Positions 7,097 through 8,481 of a stretch of DNA of 8,481 bases are shown piece after piece. This stretch comes from Prevotella sp. CAG:1185. GTDB taxonomy: Bacteria > Bacteroidota > Bacteroidia > Bacteroidales > Bacteroidaceae. The translations under genes were made by a program, and so were the position numbers. The stretch covers positions 50,442 through 58,922 of the forward strand of contig HF992630.1 of NCBI GenBank assembly GCA_000436695.1, in the 5' to 3' direction. Each line of letters starts with the position of its first letter. Position 1 is the first letter of the stretch. The notes below the pieces were generated by a model. That model had not been told where the DNA came from and did not search any database. It was given only the letters and a program-made list of their open reading frames with translations.

Positions 7097-7206
7097 ACGA
7101 TGTAAAACATATCCTTTTACGATGCAAAAGACGGCCTTTCAGCTCATAAAAGGGCATCTTTTAAAGCGCAAATCAATGGTTTTTGACTTAAAAATCAGTG
7201 AATTTC
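7097..7206. repeat. degenerate array of five 22-nt units with phased A- and T-tracts
   Basis: The units start at 7097, 7119, 7141, 7163 and 7185 with no gap. All five have AAA at unit positions 8-10 and TTT at positions 19-21; units 1 and 2 also share ACGATGyAAAA at positions 1-11. A- and T-tracts thus alternate every 11 nt. The units are too diverged, and lack spacers, to be CRISPR. The period is close to two DNA turns. From memory, similar CTTTT/GCAAAAG-rich intergenic repeats occur in Prevotella genomes, but I cannot verify that here. The flanking 22-mers (7075-7096 and 7207-7228) fit poorly, so five units is the visible extent. Confidence 0.6.
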
Positions 7207-7241
7207 TATCAAAGAACCAACGTAATAAGACTATAAAACAG

Positions 7242-7271
7242 AAAAAAGCCGTGATTTTTCACGGCTTTTTT
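7242..7271 (-). terminator. strong, potentially bidirectional rho-independent terminator
   Basis: The perfect 13-bp arms AAAAAAGCCGTGA (7242-7254) and TCACGGCTTTTTT (7259-7271) enclose a 4-nt loop. The GC-rich core and flanking A/T tracts would give a T-run on either strand. Only minus-strand genes are present, so its evident job is ending the permease transcript, 158 nt past that stop codon, and insulating the sugar operon. Confidence 0.9.
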
Positions 7272-7429
7272 GAAAAATAACACGGAATATTTTTCTAGAA
7301 TAAAAAAAACAAATGACAATATTTTTTACCATACGAATTATACTGAATTGTTCTTTTTGCGAACAACGCTACTGAAATATTTAGAATATAATCTAAAAGC
7401 ATTCAAGCATAAGCTACCATCAGTAAGAG

Positions 7430-8398
7430 CTACAATATAATATTGAATAAATAGCCTGAGAGTATTATAAACAATGTTATCGTACCAAAAAACACTCCTA
7501 TCAAGCGCCATGTCATTACTTTTTTAAGTAACGTAACCTCCGGCAAAGACAGCCCTACCACAGCCATCATAAACGCAAGTGCTGTGCCTACAGGTATTCC
7601 CTTAGCTACAAACACTTCAATAACCGGCACTATTCCTGCAGCATTTGCATACATAGGAACAGCAAGCAAAACAGACAAAGGCACGGCAAACCAATTTGAT
7701 TCTGACATATATTGCTCAAAGAATCCTTCAGGTACATAACCATGCATAAATGCACCTATGCCTATACCTATTATCACATAAAGCAATACGCCCTTGACTA
7801 TGCCCAGTGACTCTTTTACTATTGCAGGCAGACGGTTCCAAAATGAAGTCTGCTCACGCTCCCAGACCTCAGAACCTGCGCTTGAATTCTTCTGAATTTG
7901 TTTCACCCAATCACTAAGATATCGCTCAAGCTTCATCTTACCAAGTACATAACCGCCAATCATTCCCAACAGAATGCCGCTCACAACATAAATAACGGTT
8001 ACCTTTACGCCAAAAGTTCCAATAAACATTGCAACAGCAACTTCATTGACCAACGGCGACGTTATAAGATATGCAAAAGTTACTCCCAATGGTATTCCGC
8101 CTTTGACAAAACCAATAAACAGCGGTATTGACGAGCAAGAACAAAATGGAGTTATTGCACCAAACAGCGAAGCGAAAAAATACTGCAACCCATATAACTT
8201 GCGCGTAACCAAATATGCACGCAGACGTTCTATCGGAAAGTATGCATTAACTATACCCATAATGATGCTTATCAGAAGGAGAAGCAGCAATATTTTAATT
8301 GTATCATAGAAAAAGAAATTGACCGATGAGCCTAAAGCAGTGTCTGCACTCAGACCAAAGACACCATAAACAAGCCAATCTGCAAAACTTTGTATCAT
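7430..8398 (-). CDS. ArsP/DUF318-family permease
   Basis: This 322-aa integral inner-membrane protein has about eight hydrophobic segments in two related halves. The first half has the family hallmark TPFCSCSSIP (83-92) followed by a GIPLG segment and LITSPLVNE (111-119). The second half has VPMYANAAGIVPVIE (247-261) followed by a matching GIPVG. A hydrophilic loop (about 155-192) joins them. The family (PF03773, 'predicted permease') includes ArsP exporters of organoarsenicals and relatives linked to metal efflux; the cysteines of CSCSS are thought to handle the thiophilic substrate. Substrate here is unknown. The frame runs up to a TTG at 8473, but I chose the ATG at 8398: the extra 25 residues are unlike a membrane protein start, and AAAGGG lies 9 nt before this ATG. 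No partner gene (ArsR or thioredoxin-like) is visible, but the window ends only 83 nt upstream. Confidence 0.88.
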   Translation of the reverse strand: MIQSFADWLVYGVFGLSADTALGSSVNFFFYDTIKILLLLLLISIIMGIVNAYFPIERLRAYLVTRKLYGLQYFFASLFGAITPFCSCSSIPLFIGFVKGGIPLGVTFAYLITSPLVNEVAVAMFIGTFGVKVTVIYVVSGILLGMIGGYVLGKMKLERYLSDWVKQIQKNSSAGSEVWEREQTSFWNRLPAIVKESLGIVKGVLLYVIIGIGIGAFMHGYVPEGFFEQYMSESNWFAVPLSVLLAVPMYANAAGIVPVIEVFVAKGIPVGTALAFMMAVVGLSLPEVTLLKKVMTWRLIGVFFGTITLFIILSGYLFNIIL

Positions 8399-8407
8399 AT
8401 TGTTATA

Positions 8408-8413
8408 CCCTTT
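8408..8413 (-). promoter_or_regulatory. ribosome binding site deciding the permease start
   Basis: On the minus strand AAAGGG lies 9 nt before the ATG at 8398. It is the only Shine-Dalgarno-like purine run seen before any gene in this window, and it supports that ATG over the TTG farther upstream. Confidence 0.5.
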
Positions 8414-8481
8414 ATGTTTGTAAAAATACGAACGATAAATATAAAAAAAATATGAATGTCCGCATGTTCCCAAATTAGCAA

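Larger units (their letters stand above)
6751..7241. other. gene-free region upstream of the sugar operon
   Basis: This 491-nt stretch has no convincing reading frame on either strand. From the operon side it holds an A/T-rich leader, an 8-bp-armed dyad (6817-6873), a two-part dyad (6921-6957), a small hairpin (AACTTAT at 7045-7051 against ATAAGTT at 7058-7064) and a degenerate 22-nt array (7097-7206). I searched the minus strand for TAnnTTTG and found no exact match. The nearest is TAGATTTA at 6773-6780, with no -33 TTTG at a proper distance. The operon promoter is therefore not located and may depend on an activator. Confidence 0.7.

Noticed and set aside
7097..7206. CRISPR array
   Set aside because: Units abut without spacers, are heavily diverged and too short, and no cas gene is present.
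8399..8473. 25-residue N-terminal extension of the permease from a TTG codon
   Set aside because: The added residues overlap an AT-rich promoter-like region, and the internal ATG has an AAAGGG at proper spacing.

Overview
The window looks like a chromosomal stretch from a Bacteroidales bacterium, most likely a Prevotella-type genus. The reasons are an AT-rich genome style, A-rich leaders with almost no Shine-Dalgarno motifs, an exact Bacteroides-type -7 element (TAnnTTTG) before the transporter gene, and protein relatives typical of that group. Taxonomy is inferred from style only; there is no rRNA or marker gene here. All six recognisable genes lie on the minus strand, so transcription runs from high to low coordinates.

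Reading with transcription: an ArsP/DUF318-type permease (7430-8398) comes first. It is followed by a 158-nt untranslated stretch and a strong hairpin terminator (7242-7271). Next is a gene-free region (6751-7241) holding a degenerate array of five 22-nt units (7097-7206) and two interrupted dyads (6921-6957 and 6817-6873), the latter probably in the leader of the next operon.

The core is a compact four-gene operon: transketolase N-terminal subunit (5902-6750), transketolase C-terminal subunit (4961-5899), FGGY sugar kinase (3446-4927) and fucose/arabinose-isomerase-like protein (1980-3410). Gene gaps are 2, 33 and 35 nt, and a clear rho-independent terminator (1905-1946) closes it. Isomerase plus kinase plus dedicated split transketolase reads as a complete catabolic route: aldose to ketose, ketose to ketose phosphate, then C2 transfer to a glycolytic acceptor. 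The best match I know is the transketolase branch of D-apiose catabolism (D-apiose to apulose to apulose 4-phosphate, giving xylulose 5-phosphate and dihydroxyacetone phosphate), known in some Bacteroides. The substrate is inferred, not proven.

Downstream, behind its own promoter candidate and a hairpin-bearing leader, is a POT/PTR-family proton-coupled transporter (142-1638) with changes at two positions linked to proton coupling. A long imperfect inverted repeat (41-108) lies beyond its stop codon. I see no tRNA, rRNA, CRISPR array, transposase or phage gene.
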